The notes beneath the pieces are model-generated. The model was not told where the DNA came from. It saw only the letters and a list, made by a program, of their open reading frames with translations, and searched no databases. Made by a program: the position numbers and the translations under genes. From Flavobacteriaceae bacterium (lineage in GTDB: Bacteria; Bacteroidota; Bacteroidia; Flavobacteriales; Flavobacteriaceae), in contig JABDPL010000282.1 of NCBI GenBank assembly GCA_013042825.1, positions 1 through 22,861 on the forward strand: a stretch of DNA of 22,861 nt, read 5' to 3'. This document shows positions 1 through 7,010 of the stretch, in pieces. Positions within the stretch are counted from its first letter, which is position 1, and each line of letters opens with the position of its first letter.

Positions 1-462
1 CGCATGAACCTGGATGAATTATTCGATGGAGACGACACCTTTATCAAGCTCTATTATACAAGTGTTGATGTGATCGACACCAATGAAGGCGCCTATGTTT
101 ATTCTGAGGATACTATCGAGCAATATGAAATTGAACTCAAGTCGCAAGAGGGCGGAAAGATCAAACTTCCGTTAAAGGTAAAAACAGCAGACTTCAAGGC
201 GGACACCGGCGGCATTTTAGAGTTAACAGGAACGGTCAATAATCAGGATATCCGAATTAGTACCGGAGGGATTTTCAATGGAGAAGAGTTAGAGTCGGTA
301 ACCACAGAGGTTGCTATTAACGCCGGAGGGGAAGCCTCTGTTTTTGCTTCTGAATTGGTGGATGTTAAGATAAGGGCTGGTGGCGATGTTTATATTTATG
401 GCAATCCGAATACGGTTAAAGAAAATCGCGCTCTTGGGGGAAGAATTAAGCGGGTGAATTAA
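1..462 (+). CDS. Head-GIN domain protein (DUF2807), C-terminal part
   Basis: This is the C-terminal part of a protein that probably begins before the window, since the frame is open to the left edge. An ATG at position 4 is only the first Met inside the window. The visible roughly 150 residues show repeating beta-strand units with Gly-Gly turns (TGGIL, TGGIF, AGGEA, AGGDV) spaced about 20-25 residues apart. This is the pattern of the right-handed beta-helix-like head-GIN/DUF2807 domain, common in exported Bacteroidota proteins of unknown function. A family member would normally have an N-terminal signal peptide, which would lie outside the window. The next gene follows 49 bp downstream with its own promoter box, so the two need not be one transcript. 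The family call is from pattern recognition only; no enzymatic role can be inferred. Confidence 0.7.
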   Translation, partial: RMNLDELFDGDDTFIKLYYTSVDVIDTNEGAYVYSEDTIEQYEIELKSQEGGKIKLPLKVKTADFKADTGGILELTGTVNNQDIRISTGGIFNGEELESVTTEVAINAGGEASVFASELVDVKIRAGGDVYIYGNPNTVKENRALGGRIKRVN

Positions 463-484
463 GACCGGATCGTATATCTTTTCC

Positions 485-492
485 TAATTTTG
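485..492 (+). promoter_or_regulatory. TAnnTTTG -7 box for the LysE-type exporter
   Basis: TAATTTTG matches the Bacteroidota -7 consensus exactly and lies 19 bp before the ATG at 512, predicting a 5' leader of about 15 nt. I see no clear -33 TTG at the usual distance. Confidence 0.5.
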
Positions 493-511
493 TGGAAACC
501 CCGTCCACAGG

Positions 512-1231
512 ATGATCGATGATGTTTTAGCAGCAATTCCTTTCGGATTAATTTTGGCCTTTACCATCGGGCCGGTCTTCTTCGTGCTGTTGGAAACAAG
601 CGCAACTAAAGGTTTTAAAAGCGCCTTGATTTTCGATCTCGGCGTTATCCTTGCCGATATCATATTTATAGGATTGATTTTTCTGAGTACCGGTCGCCTA
701 TTAGAAAAGGTAAAAGAAGATCCTAATTTTCTGATTTTTGGGGGAGCCCTTCTTGTTGCCTACGGAATAATTGCATTTATAAAAACCTCTCGTTCTTTTA
801 GAGCAATAGTTCGGGAATATCACCGGGTTGAGATCAAGAAGAATTTCGGAAAATTATTTCTGAAAGGGTTTTTGCTAAATTTTATCAATATAGGCGTACT
901 TCTGGGTTGGTTGGGATTTATTGTGATCGGGACCTCGATAACCTCATCTGAAAATGGGGTCTTGGTGTTCATAGTCACCATGCTGATCGTCTATTTTCTT
1001 GTCGACCTTCTTAAGATCGCAGCGGCTAAACGCGTCAAGAACCGCCTTACACCGCGATTGATATTCCAAACCAAACGCATCATTGCCCTGGCTATTCTGG
1101 GTTTTGGGGTATTGCTGTTGGTTCAGGGATTCTTTCCGGAGGAAAAAAAGAAAATCAGAGAAAGGATCGATAAGATCAATCCCATTAAGGACAAAAGAAG
1201 CCAAAAAAAAGACACATTAAGCATACCTTAA
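512..1231 (+). CDS. LysE/RhtB family amino-acid exporter
   Basis: Predicted inner-membrane transporter of 239 residues. The N-terminus has the family hallmark, a first membrane segment with an FTIGPVFF motif (LysE-type GP motif, residues about 17-24), followed by about five further hydrophobic segments. LysE/RhtB proteins export amino acids or related small molecules by proton-coupled transport; the substrate cannot be read from sequence. The C-terminal ~35 residues after the last membrane segment are very basic and lysine-rich, probably a cytoplasmic tail. The ATG at 512 directly follows an AGG and is preceded by a -7 box at 485-492. The final codons and stop lie inside a hairpin that serves as terminator for the opposing tRNA-Cys transcript. 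The family call is firm, the substrate unknown. Confidence 0.8.
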   Translation: MIDDVLAAIPFGLILAFTIGPVFFVLLETSATKGFKSALIFDLGVILADIIFIGLIFLSTGRLLEKVKEDPNFLIFGGALLVAYGIIAFIKTSRSFRAIVREYHRVEIKKNFGKLFLKGFLLNFINIGVLLGWLGFIVIGTSITSSENGVLVFIVTMLIVYFLVDLLKIAAAKRVKNRLTPRLIFQTKRIIALAILGFGVLLLVQGFFPEEKKKIRERIDKINPIKDKRSQKKDTLSIP

Positions 1232-1236
1232 GTGTC
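1203..1236 (-). terminator. Intrinsic terminator of the folB/tRNA-Cys transcript
   Basis: Read on the minus strand, the stem pairs 1232-1236 with 1211-1215 and 1227-1231 with 1217-1221, with one bulged base at 1216 and a 5-nt loop, and is followed at once by eight T (A1203-A1210 on the plus strand). It starts 12 nt after the tRNA 3' end. It lies wholly within the last codons of the convergent LysE-type gene. On the plus strand the hairpin is followed by TCAGTTTT, so it may also act weakly in that direction. Confidence 0.75.
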
Positions 1237-1247
1237 TCAGTTTTATG

Positions 1248-1318
1248 AGGCGTCTAGCGGATTCGAACCGCTGTAAAAGGTTTTGCAGACCTCTGCCTAG
1301 CCACTCGGCCAAGACGCC
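1248..1318 (-). tRNA. tRNA-Cys (GCA)
   Basis: The minus strand folds into a complete cloverleaf of 71 nt. The acceptor stem is GGCGTCT (1312-1318) with AGACGCC (1249-1255), and the T arm contains GGTTCGAATCC. The anticodon stem is GAGGT/ACCTT with loop CTGCAAA, giving anticodon GCA, which reads Cys codons. The discriminator base (from 1248) is U73, a known identity element for cysteinyl-tRNA synthetase. CCA is not encoded. It lies 44 bp downstream of folB on the same strand and upstream of an intrinsic terminator, so it may be cotranscribed with folB or have its own promoter. Confidence 0.95.
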
Positions 1319-1356
1319 ATTCAAGGACAGCAAATGTAAAAAAAATTAAAGTGATT

Positions 1357-1378
1357 CCCCATTTACAGGGGCTTTTTT
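1357..1378 (+). terminator. Weak hairpin plus T-run at the folB 3' end
   Basis: CCCC (1357-1360) and GGGG (1368-1371) can pair around a 7-nt loop that includes the folB stop codon, followed by C and six T on the plus strand. The 13 bases 1367-1379 are identical to the right half of the glnS terminator at 3759-3771. The stem is only 4 bp. On the minus strand the T-run starts about 10 nt after the stem, so a role for folB itself is doubtful. It could stop readthrough from the exporter gene. Confidence 0.35.
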
Positions 1379-1731
1379 CGTTTTTCGGTCATTTTGATAG
1401 TTACCCTCTCCACATCCCCCCCGATAGGCGGATTTAATTTACTAACCCATACCGTTGCCTTATCGACCAGAGGGACTTCGTTAAATATTCGCTCTAATAT
1501 TCGGCGGGCCACTGTTTCAAGTAAATGCGTAGGCCTCAGCATTTCTTCCTTGGTAATCTTATTCAAAAGAACATAATCGACGGTATCACTGAGCCTGTCG
1601 GATTCAGCCGATGGCAGCAGATCAGCTTTTACTTCCAGATCAACGCTGTAATCACTCCCGATCTTCTTTTCTTCACTCAGGCAACCGTGATAGGCAAAAA
1701 CCCTGATATTCTCAACTTTAACAACACCCAT
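1363..1731 (-). CDS. folB: Dihydroneopterin aldolase
   Basis: Cytoplasmic enzyme of tetrahydrofolate synthesis that cleaves 7,8-dihydroneopterin to 6-hydroxymethyl-7,8-dihydropterin and glycolaldehyde. At 122 residues it has the usual family length. Visible family features are the N-terminal YHGCLSEEK block (residues 14-22) with the conserved Glu, VDYVLL (51-56) with the substrate-stacking Tyr, the pterin-binding Glu in LLETVA (E72), and the C-terminal SKLNPPIGGDVERV block with the catalytic Lys (K98). Its ATG overlaps the stop codon of the upstream zinc-ribbon gene by one base (TAATG), which suggests translational coupling in one operon. The tRNA-Cys gene follows 44 bp downstream on the same strand. 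Confidence 0.93.
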   Translation of the reverse strand: MGVVKVENIRVFAYHGCLSEEKKIGSDYSVDLEVKADLLPSAESDRLSDTVDYVLLNKITKEEMLRPTHLLETVARRILERIFNEVPLVDKATVWVSKLNPPIGGDVERVTIKMTEKRKKPL

Positions 1732-1940
1732 TAGTTTGTAAATAGATCGAATATATTAGACAATGCACCGGTCTTGGCTTTATAGAATTCGGTATAGCTG
1801 CAGCGCTCACAGGTAACAGATGTAAATCTTTGGCTCTGAACATCGAAGATCTTCGACCATATGCCGCCGGTAGCGCGCATTTCACCGATGATATAAGTAC
1901 GGTTTCGGCACTTCGGACAGGTATAATTAAGTCCTTCCAT
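1731..1940 (-). CDS. Small zinc-ribbon protein (COG3478-like)
   Basis: Protein of 69 residues with two CxxC knuckles, C8-x2-C11 and C44-x2-C47, which should bind one zinc ion. The pattern (CPKC, then about 32 residues, then CERC, then a Y-x-E-F-Y strand and a short hydrophobic C-terminus) matches the small predicted nucleic-acid-binding zinc-ribbon proteins of COG3478. The role is unknown; nucleic-acid binding is a family prediction, not something visible here. It is the first gene of a probable operon with folB (one-base overlap) and has a perfect -7 box 10 bp upstream of its ATG. An essentially leaderless or very short-leader mRNA is implied. Confidence 0.75.
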   Translation of the reverse strand: MEGLNYTCPKCRNRTYIIGEMRATGGIWSKIFDVQSQRFTSVTCERCSYTEFYKAKTGALSNIFDLFTN

Positions 1941-1950
1941 AATTTTTTTT

Positions 1951-1958
1951 CAAAAATA
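1951..1958 (-). promoter_or_regulatory. TAnnTTTG -7 box for the zinc-ribbon/folB operon
   Basis: The minus strand reads TATTTTTG, a perfect -7 consensus match, 10 bp before the ATG at 1940. Its 3' end runs into a T-rich stretch. No -33 TTG is evident at standard spacing. Confidence 0.45.
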
Positions 1959-2036
1959 CGTATAATACACTTAGTAATGGCCGGTTCTGAATTGGGAATT
2001 GTTTAATTTTACCCTTCGATTAAGCTCTCGGAAGTG

Positions 2037-3749
2037 ATGGAAAAAACCGACACATACAAACCTTTAAATTTTATCGAGCAGATCATAGAGGAAGATCTTG
2101 CGGCCGGCATGTCGAAAGACGATCTGCGGTTTCGTTTTCCTCCCGAACCAAATGGCTATCTCCATATCGGACACACAAAGGCCATTGGCATAAGTTTTGG
2201 ACTTGGTGAAAAATACAATGCCCCGGTAAATTTGAGATTTGATGATACGAATCCGATAAAAGAAGAAGAGGAATATGTTAACGCCATTAAAAAAGACATT
2301 ACCTGGCTGGGGTACAAATGGGATAAAGAGTTATATGCCTCCGATTATTTTCAGCAACTGTTTGATTGGGCTGTTCAGCTGATAAAAGACGGATATGCTT
2401 ATATCGATAGTCAAACCTCTGAGGCTATAGCTGAACAAAAAGGAACACCAACAGAGGCCGGAACCAACAGCCCCTATCGCAACCGCTCGGTAGAAGAGAA
2501 CCTCGACCTGTTCCAACGTATGAAAAACGGTGAATTCGAAGCGGGAACACATGTGCTTCGCGCCAAGATCGACATGGCCGATCCCAATATGTTGATGCGG
2601 GACCCCATCATGTATCGCATACTGTATGCCCACCATCACAGAACAGGAGATGAATGGTGTATTTATCCTATGTATGACTGGACTCATGGCGAAAGCGATT
2701 ATATCGAGCAGGTCTCACACTCCCTGTGCTCGCTGGAGTTCAAGCCTCACCGGAAATTATATAATTGGTTCAGGGATCATGTGTTCGATTACAGCAAATC
2801 CAGGCTTCCGATACCTCCGAAACAAAGGGAGTTTGCAAGATTAAACCTTAGCTATACCATAATGAGCAAAAGAAAGCTGCTGAAATTGGTCGAGCAGGGA
2901 ATTGTTTCAGGCTGGGATGATCCCCGCATGCCTACCATATCTGGTTTGCGAAGGCGAGGCTATACCCCTGCTGCGCTCAGAAAATTTGTGGAGACTGTTG
3001 GTGTAGCCAAACGGGACAATGTGATTGACGTATCACTTTTGGAATTCTGTATCAGGGAAGACCTTAACAAGACGACAAACCGGGTGATGGCCGTGCTTAA
3101 TCCGGTAAAACTCATTATCGATAATTACCCTGAAGATGAGGAAGAGTTGCTGGAAACGGAAAATAATCCTGAGGATGAAACCGCTGGTAACAGAAGCATT
3201 CCATTCGGCAGAGAACTTTATATTGAACGTGAGGATTTCAAAGAGGAGGCTAATCGAAGGTTTTTCAGGCTCACCCTGAACAAGGAAGTACGACTAAAAA
3301 GTGCATACATCATAAAAGGCGAATATGTTGTAAAAGATGATAAGGGCAATATAACAGAAATTCACTGTACCTATGATCCGAAAAGCAAATCCGGAAGCGG
3401 CACAGAAGAGAGCCAAAGAAAGGTAAAAGGCACACTGCACTGGGTTTCAGTAAAGCACGCCATGCCCGCTGAAGTGCGTATTTATGATCGGTTGTTCAGT
3501 GATGAAGCCCCTGATGGACACAAAGACCGTGATTTTATGGAATTCCTGAATCCGGAGTCTCTTCAATCAGTCAAGGCTTTCACCGAGCCAGGTCTGAAAA
3601 ACGCCCAACCCGGCGACCGTTTCCAATTTCAACGCCTGGGATATTTTTGTGTGGACAAGGACTCAACCACCGACCGCCTGATCTTTAACAGGACTGTTGC
3701 TTTAAGGGACAACTGGGCTAAAAAGAGCAAAAAACAAGAAAACCCCTAA
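2037..3749 (+). CDS. glnS: Glutaminyl-tRNA synthetase
   Basis: Class I aminoacyl-tRNA synthetase that charges tRNA-Gln with glutamine in the cytoplasm. The GlnRS-type signature PPEPNGYLHIGH lies at residues 35-46; the Glu-Pro-Asn form distinguishes GlnRS from bacterial GluRS. The KMSKS-equivalent IMSKRK lies at about 275-280. The C-terminal half carries the anticodon-binding beta-barrels (AMPAEVRIYDRLF and the terminal FQRLGYFCVDKDS blocks). The length of 570 residues fits the family (E. coli about 554). A GTG at 2034 directly precedes the ATG at 2037; I chose the ATG because the GTG adds only one residue. With glnS present, Gln-tRNA need not come from a GatCAB amidotransferase route. It converges on the SPFH gene across a shared terminator. 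Confidence 0.95.
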   Translation: MEKTDTYKPLNFIEQIIEEDLAAGMSKDDLRFRFPPEPNGYLHIGHTKAIGISFGLGEKYNAPVNLRFDDTNPIKEEEEYVNAIKKDITWLGYKWDKELYASDYFQQLFDWAVQLIKDGYAYIDSQTSEAIAEQKGTPTEAGTNSPYRNRSVEENLDLFQRMKNGEFEAGTHVLRAKIDMADPNMLMRDPIMYRILYAHHHRTGDEWCIYPMYDWTHGESDYIEQVSHSLCSLEFKPHRKLYNWFRDHVFDYSKSRLPIPPKQREFARLNLSYTIMSKRKLLKLVEQGIVSGWDDPRMPTISGLRRRGYTPAALRKFVETVGVAKRDNVIDVSLLEFCIREDLNKTTNRVMAVLNPVKLIIDNYPEDEEELLETENNPEDETAGNRSIPFGRELYIEREDFKEEANRRFFRLTLNKEVRLKSAYIIKGEYVVKDDKGNITEIHCTYDPKSKSGSGTEESQRKVKGTLHWVSVKHAMPAEVRIYDRLFSDEAPDGHKDRDFMEFLNPESLQSVKAFTEPGLKNAQPGDRFQFQRLGYFCVDKDSTTDRLIFNRTVALRDNWAKKSKKQENP

Positions 3750-3770
3750 CTTATTGCAAGGGGCTTTTTT
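3728..3770. terminator. Bidirectional terminator between glnS and the SPFH gene
   Basis: CCCCT (3743-3747) pairs with AGGGG (3759-3763) around an 11-nt loop. On the plus strand it is followed by C and six T (3765-3770). On the minus strand it is followed by TTTT-C-TTG-TTTTTT (complement of 3728-3742). It can therefore serve both convergent genes. The glnS stop codon lies within the hairpin. Confidence 0.75.
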
Positions 3771-3785
3771 CTTTATATCCGCTGA

Positions 3786-4718
3786 TTAAGAATTCTTCTC
3801 AGGGTTTTTATTTGTATGCCGCTTCATCGCTTCACCAATCTGGTTACTCGCAGCAAAACTGGCTACCATATTGTTAAGCATGTCACTGCCGGCTTGCGGT
3901 GAATTGGGCAGTAATATGAGATTACTGTTTGTTTCCTCGCCTATAGATTGCAGAGTGTCATAATGTTGAGTAACTACGATCAAAGCTGAAGCCTCCTGTG
4001 AATTTATTCCAACCCTGTTTAACACCTCTACCGACTCTTCCAGTCCGCGCGCGATCTCACGCCTCTGGTCGGCTATACCCTGGCCTTGAAGCCGCTTGCT
4101 TTCAGCCTCGGCTTTTGCTTTTTCCACGATGAGTATCCTGGCAGCATCACCCTCATACTGGGCGGCAATCTTTTCACGTTCTGCGGCATTGATCCTGTTC
4201 ATCGCCGATTTAACCTGGGAGTCAGGATCGATATCTGTTACAAGGGTCTTGATGATGTCATAACCATAATCGAGCATGGCGTCATTCAACTCAGCCTTAA
4301 CGGCTATAGCGATATCGTCTTTTTTTACGAATACATCGTCAAGCTTCATTTTCGGAACTTCCGCACGAACGACATCAAATACATAGCTGGTGATCTGGTC
4401 GTGCGGATAATCCAGTTTATAGAAGGCATCATACACCTTGCTTTTGATCACCATGAACTGAACAGAGACCTTTAACCGGACAAACACATCGTCAAGGGTT
4501 TTGGTCTCAACAATCACATCTAGCTGGGTAATCTTTAAGCTCAGCTTCCCGGCAATACGATCGACCAATGGTATCTTGATGTGCAGCCCCGACTGACGTA
4601 TGCTGTGAAATTTACCGAAGCGTTCGATAATAGCCGCCGTTTGTTGTTTTACTATGAAGAAGGCAGTAATAAAAATTATCAGGCCTATGAAAATTACAGG
4701 AATAAGGTAAAAACTCAT
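3786..4718 (-). CDS. SPFH/band-7 domain membrane protein
   Basis: Stomatin/prohibitin/flotillin/HflKC-family protein of 310 residues. One N-terminal membrane segment (residues about 4-23) is followed by the SPFH domain (about 25-185; QQTAAIIERFGKF and GLHIKIPLVDRI are typical). Next comes a charged helical stretch with the AEREKIAAQYEGDAARILIVEKAKAEAES heptad region (about 185-225), which mediates oligomerisation, and then a C-terminal tail. Such proteins form large ring or cage assemblies at the inner membrane and are linked to membrane microdomains and protease control. The specific partner here is unknown. It resembles the YbbK/QmcA-like group more than HflK/HflC, but no NfeD-like partner gene is adjacent. 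It is a single gene that shares a terminator with glnS. Confidence 0.88.
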   Translation of the reverse strand: MSFYLIPVIFIGLIIFITAFFIVKQQTAAIIERFGKFHSIRQSGLHIKIPLVDRIAGKLSLKITQLDVIVETKTLDDVFVRLKVSVQFMVIKSKVYDAFYKLDYPHDQITSYVFDVVRAEVPKMKLDDVFVKKDDIAIAVKAELNDAMLDYGYDIIKTLVTDIDPDSQVKSAMNRINAAEREKIAAQYEGDAARILIVEKAKAEAESKRLQGQGIADQRREIARGLEESVEVLNRVGINSQEASALIVVTQHYDTLQSIGEETNSNLILLPNSPQAGSDMLNNMVASFAASNQIGEAMKRHTNKNPEKNS

Positions 4719-4770
4719 ATTTCAAAAAATAAATGGTTAGAAAAATAATCTATACTAAATTAAGTTATAT

Positions 4771-4791
4771 TTATCGCATATATAACGATAA
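4771..4791. promoter_or_regulatory. Inverted repeat before the beta-barrel gene
   Basis: TTATCG (4771-4776) and CGATAA (4786-4791) form a perfect 6-bp inverted repeat around an AT-rich 9-bp spacer, ending 3 bp before the start codon at 4795. It could be an operator or an mRNA hairpin over the ribosome-binding region. A near-consensus -7 box, TATATTTA (4766-4773), overlaps its left arm. Confidence 0.3.
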
Positions 4792-4794
4792 GCT

Positions 4795-5469
4795 ATGCAA
4801 ATACGCAGCCCTTTCTTATTAGTAGTAGTTATCCTCGGATTTGTTACATGTTTACAGGCTCAACCTAAAAATTATGTCATTAAAAATAAGTTCATGATCG
4901 GAGGGGGGATAACCTATTTCGATTTGATCACCGATAATTTTGAAGCTGAGCGCGGTAATGGCTGGATGATCTCTGCCGGGATAGGGGCCTATCTTCCACA
5001 TAAATGGTATGACGTAAGCTATAACATACAAATACTTCAAAATACTTTTGAGATCTCAGGCCGTGTTTCAGACGATGTAGCTGGAAATGATCCCATCGAA
5101 TATGATATCTTTGCCGCCCAGGTCGGGCTGGTGTTTCACATCAATATTCTAAGCAATAACCTCACGCTCGACCTCGGTCCGCAGTTGCAGTACAACAGCG
5201 ACCTTGAAGTTTCGAACAGCGAAAGCGAGAATTATTTCATCAATGGTTATGACACGCTACAAGCTATGGATATCCTGGATATAAATAATTTTAATATAAA
5301 CGGGATGGCAGGCCTGACCGCGGGCTTCGGGAATTTTAAGGTAAGGGCACAATATATCTATGGCTTACTGAATTCCCTAGACAGATTAAGCGATCTTCAA
5401 TCAGGAGGGAATACTGATTTTAAAGGCAATCTCAGTTATTTGACTCTGTCGGCTATTATTGCCTTTTAA
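4795..5469 (+). CDS. Outer-membrane beta-barrel protein
   Basis: Exported protein of 224 residues. Residues 1-22 form a signal peptide (basic start, hydrophobic core, QAQ cleavage region). The rest alternates short amphipathic strands with Gly/Asn/Asp-rich turns, and the chain ends in aromatic Phe (...LSAIIAF), as expected for a small beta-barrel inserted by the BAM complex. About eight strand-like segments can be made out (FMIGGGITYF, WMISAGIGAYL, WYDVSYNIQIL, FAAQVGLVFHI, LTLDLGPQLQY, GMAGLTAGFG, KVRAQYIYGL, LSYLTLSAIIAF). It resembles Bacteroidota PorT-like or general porin-family barrels, but no specific function is recognisable. Its stop codon overlaps the stop of the convergent gltX gene in the shared tetranucleotide TTAA. 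Confidence 0.7.
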   Translation: MQIRSPFLLVVVILGFVTCLQAQPKNYVIKNKFMIGGGITYFDLITDNFEAERGNGWMISAGIGAYLPHKWYDVSYNIQILQNTFEISGRVSDDVAGNDPIEYDIFAAQVGLVFHINILSNNLTLDLGPQLQYNSDLEVSNSESENYFINGYDTLQAMDILDINNFNINGMAGLTAGFGNFKVRAQYIYGLLNSLDRLSDLQSGGNTDFKGNLSYLTLSAIIAF

Positions 5470-6980
5470 TCTATTGTATTCAATAAAGCATTAACCCTGC
5501 TCAAGCTCTCATCCCGCCCTATCATACTCATGATATCGAAGACGTCAGGTCCCTGAAGCGCACCTACCAATGACAGGCGTAAAGGCATCATGACCTTACC
5601 AAATCCGATTTCCTTTGCTTCAATCCAGTCGCGGATGGATTGACGTATTGTTTTCGCAGAATCAAAGGAGACACTGCTTATGTGCTCACTCAGCTCTCGA
5701 AGTAAATTTGGTGTATCATCTTTCACGGCTTTTTTAAGGCCTTTAGTGTCAAAGCTGTCCGGCGCTACATAGAAATAGTGGCCCAATTCCCAGAATTCAG
5801 AAACAAAATGCGCCCGTTCTTTAATAAGCCCAACAACCTTTTCGGTATATAACATCTGATCAACGCCCAACTCATCCCGGCTTGCGATAAAAGCCCCGGC
5901 CAATTCCGAGTCGGGTTGTTGCTGAAGATAATGATGATTATACCACCTGGTCTTATCGGGATCGAAACGGGCCCCGCCTTTATGAACACGTTCAAGTTCG
6001 AAGGCATTTATCAATTCTTCAAGAGAAAAGATCTCCTGTTCGGTTCCGGGATTCCATCCCAGGAATGCCAGAAAATTTATTACGGTTTCAGGAAAATATC
6101 CGTCTTCCCGGTACCCCCTCGAAAGATCTCCCGTTTGATGATCTGTCCATTCCAAAGGGAAAACGGGAAAGCCTAATTTATCACCATCGCGCTTGCTTAG
6201 CTTTCCTTTTCCGGTTGGCTTCAGGATGAGGGGTAAGTGCGCAAATTTGGGGGGCGTCCACGCGAAAGCCTCATAAAGCTGATGATGCAAGGCTAATGAA
6301 GGCAGCCACTCTTCACCTCGTATAACATGGGATATTTCCATCAAGTGGTCATCTACAATGTTCGCCAAGTGATAGGTTGGCATTCCATCACTTTTAAACA
6401 GGACTTTGTCATCGAGCAGGCTGCAGTCGATCTCTATGGTTCCGCGTATGAGATCAGTAAAAACAATAGCCCCTTCTGAAGGGGATTTAAAACGTATTAC
6501 ATAGTCAACACCTGTATCCAGGAGATTCTGCACCTCTTTCTCCGGCAATGCCAGGGAATTGTTTAACCGCATGCGGTTATGCCAATTGTAGATAAAGCTC
6601 TCGCCCTTAGATTCAGCCGTTTTACGCAAGCCCTGGAGTTCTTCATTTGAATCAAAGGCGTAATAAGCATGACCGGAAGCGATAAGTTCGTCGGCATATT
6701 TTTTATATAAATGCTGGCGCTCGCTTTGTCTGTAGGGGCCATATCCACCATCCTTGCCCGGCCCCTCATCAAATGGAATCCTGCACCAGCTCAAAGACTC
6801 TGTGATATATTCCTCTGCACCCGGAACAAACCGACTTTGATCGGTGTCCTCAATTCTAAGAACAAAGACCCCATTGTGTTTCTTTGCGAATAAATAATTA
6901 AACAGAGCTGTGCGAACGCCTCCTATATGCAAAGGCCCGGTTGGACTGGGCGCAAACCGAACTCGTATCGAATCAGACAT
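5466..6980 (-). CDS. gltX: Glutamyl-tRNA synthetase
   Basis: Class I aminoacyl-tRNA synthetase that charges tRNA-Glu. It also supplies Glu-tRNA for tetrapyrrole synthesis in organisms using the C5 route. Its 504 residues fit the bacterial GluRS length. The HIGH-type motif is PSPTGPLHIGG (residues 11-21) and the KMSKS-type motif is KLSKRDG (260-266). IEDTDQSR (43-50) and the RGEEWLPS block (221-228) are typical of discriminating bacterial GluRS. The C-terminal third is the helical anticodon-binding domain. A consensus -7 box lies 18 bp upstream of the ATG, in the 30-bp gap behind the alkane monooxygenase gene, so it appears independently expressed. No terminator hairpin is visible where its 3' end meets the beta-barrel gene. 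Confidence 0.96.
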   Translation of the reverse strand: MSDSIRVRFAPSPTGPLHIGGVRTALFNYLFAKKHNGVFVLRIEDTDQSRFVPGAEEYITESLSWCRIPFDEGPGKDGGYGPYRQSERQHLYKKYADELIASGHAYYAFDSNEELQGLRKTAESKGESFIYNWHNRMRLNNSLALPEKEVQNLLDTGVDYVIRFKSPSEGAIVFTDLIRGTIEIDCSLLDDKVLFKSDGMPTYHLANIVDDHLMEISHVIRGEEWLPSLALHHQLYEAFAWTPPKFAHLPLILKPTGKGKLSKRDGDKLGFPVFPLEWTDHQTGDLSRGYREDGYFPETVINFLAFLGWNPGTEQEIFSLEELINAFELERVHKGGARFDPDKTRWYNHHYLQQQPDSELAGAFIASRDELGVDQMLYTEKVVGLIKERAHFVSEFWELGHYFYVAPDSFDTKGLKKAVKDDTPNLLRELSEHISSVSFDSAKTIRQSIRDWIEAKEIGFGKVMMPLRLSLVGALQGPDVFDIMSMIGRDESLSRVNALLNTID

Positions 6981-6997
6981 TTCCTAAAAATTTTAAA

Positions 6998-7005
6998 CAA
7001 AGATA
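6998..7005 (-). promoter_or_regulatory. TAnnTTTG -7 box for gltX
   Basis: The minus strand reads TATCTTTG, a perfect consensus match, with its 3' end 17 bp from the gltX ATG at 6980, predicting a leader of about 10-13 nt. The -33 region would lie inside the end of the upstream gene; no exact TTG is seen there. Confidence 0.5.
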
Positions 7006-7010
7006 GAATC

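Noticed and set aside
33..39. Defective P-loop of holB read as a broken gene (residues 33-39 of the protein at 16525-17679)
   Set aside because: Loss of the Walker Lys is normal in clamp-loader delta' subunits.
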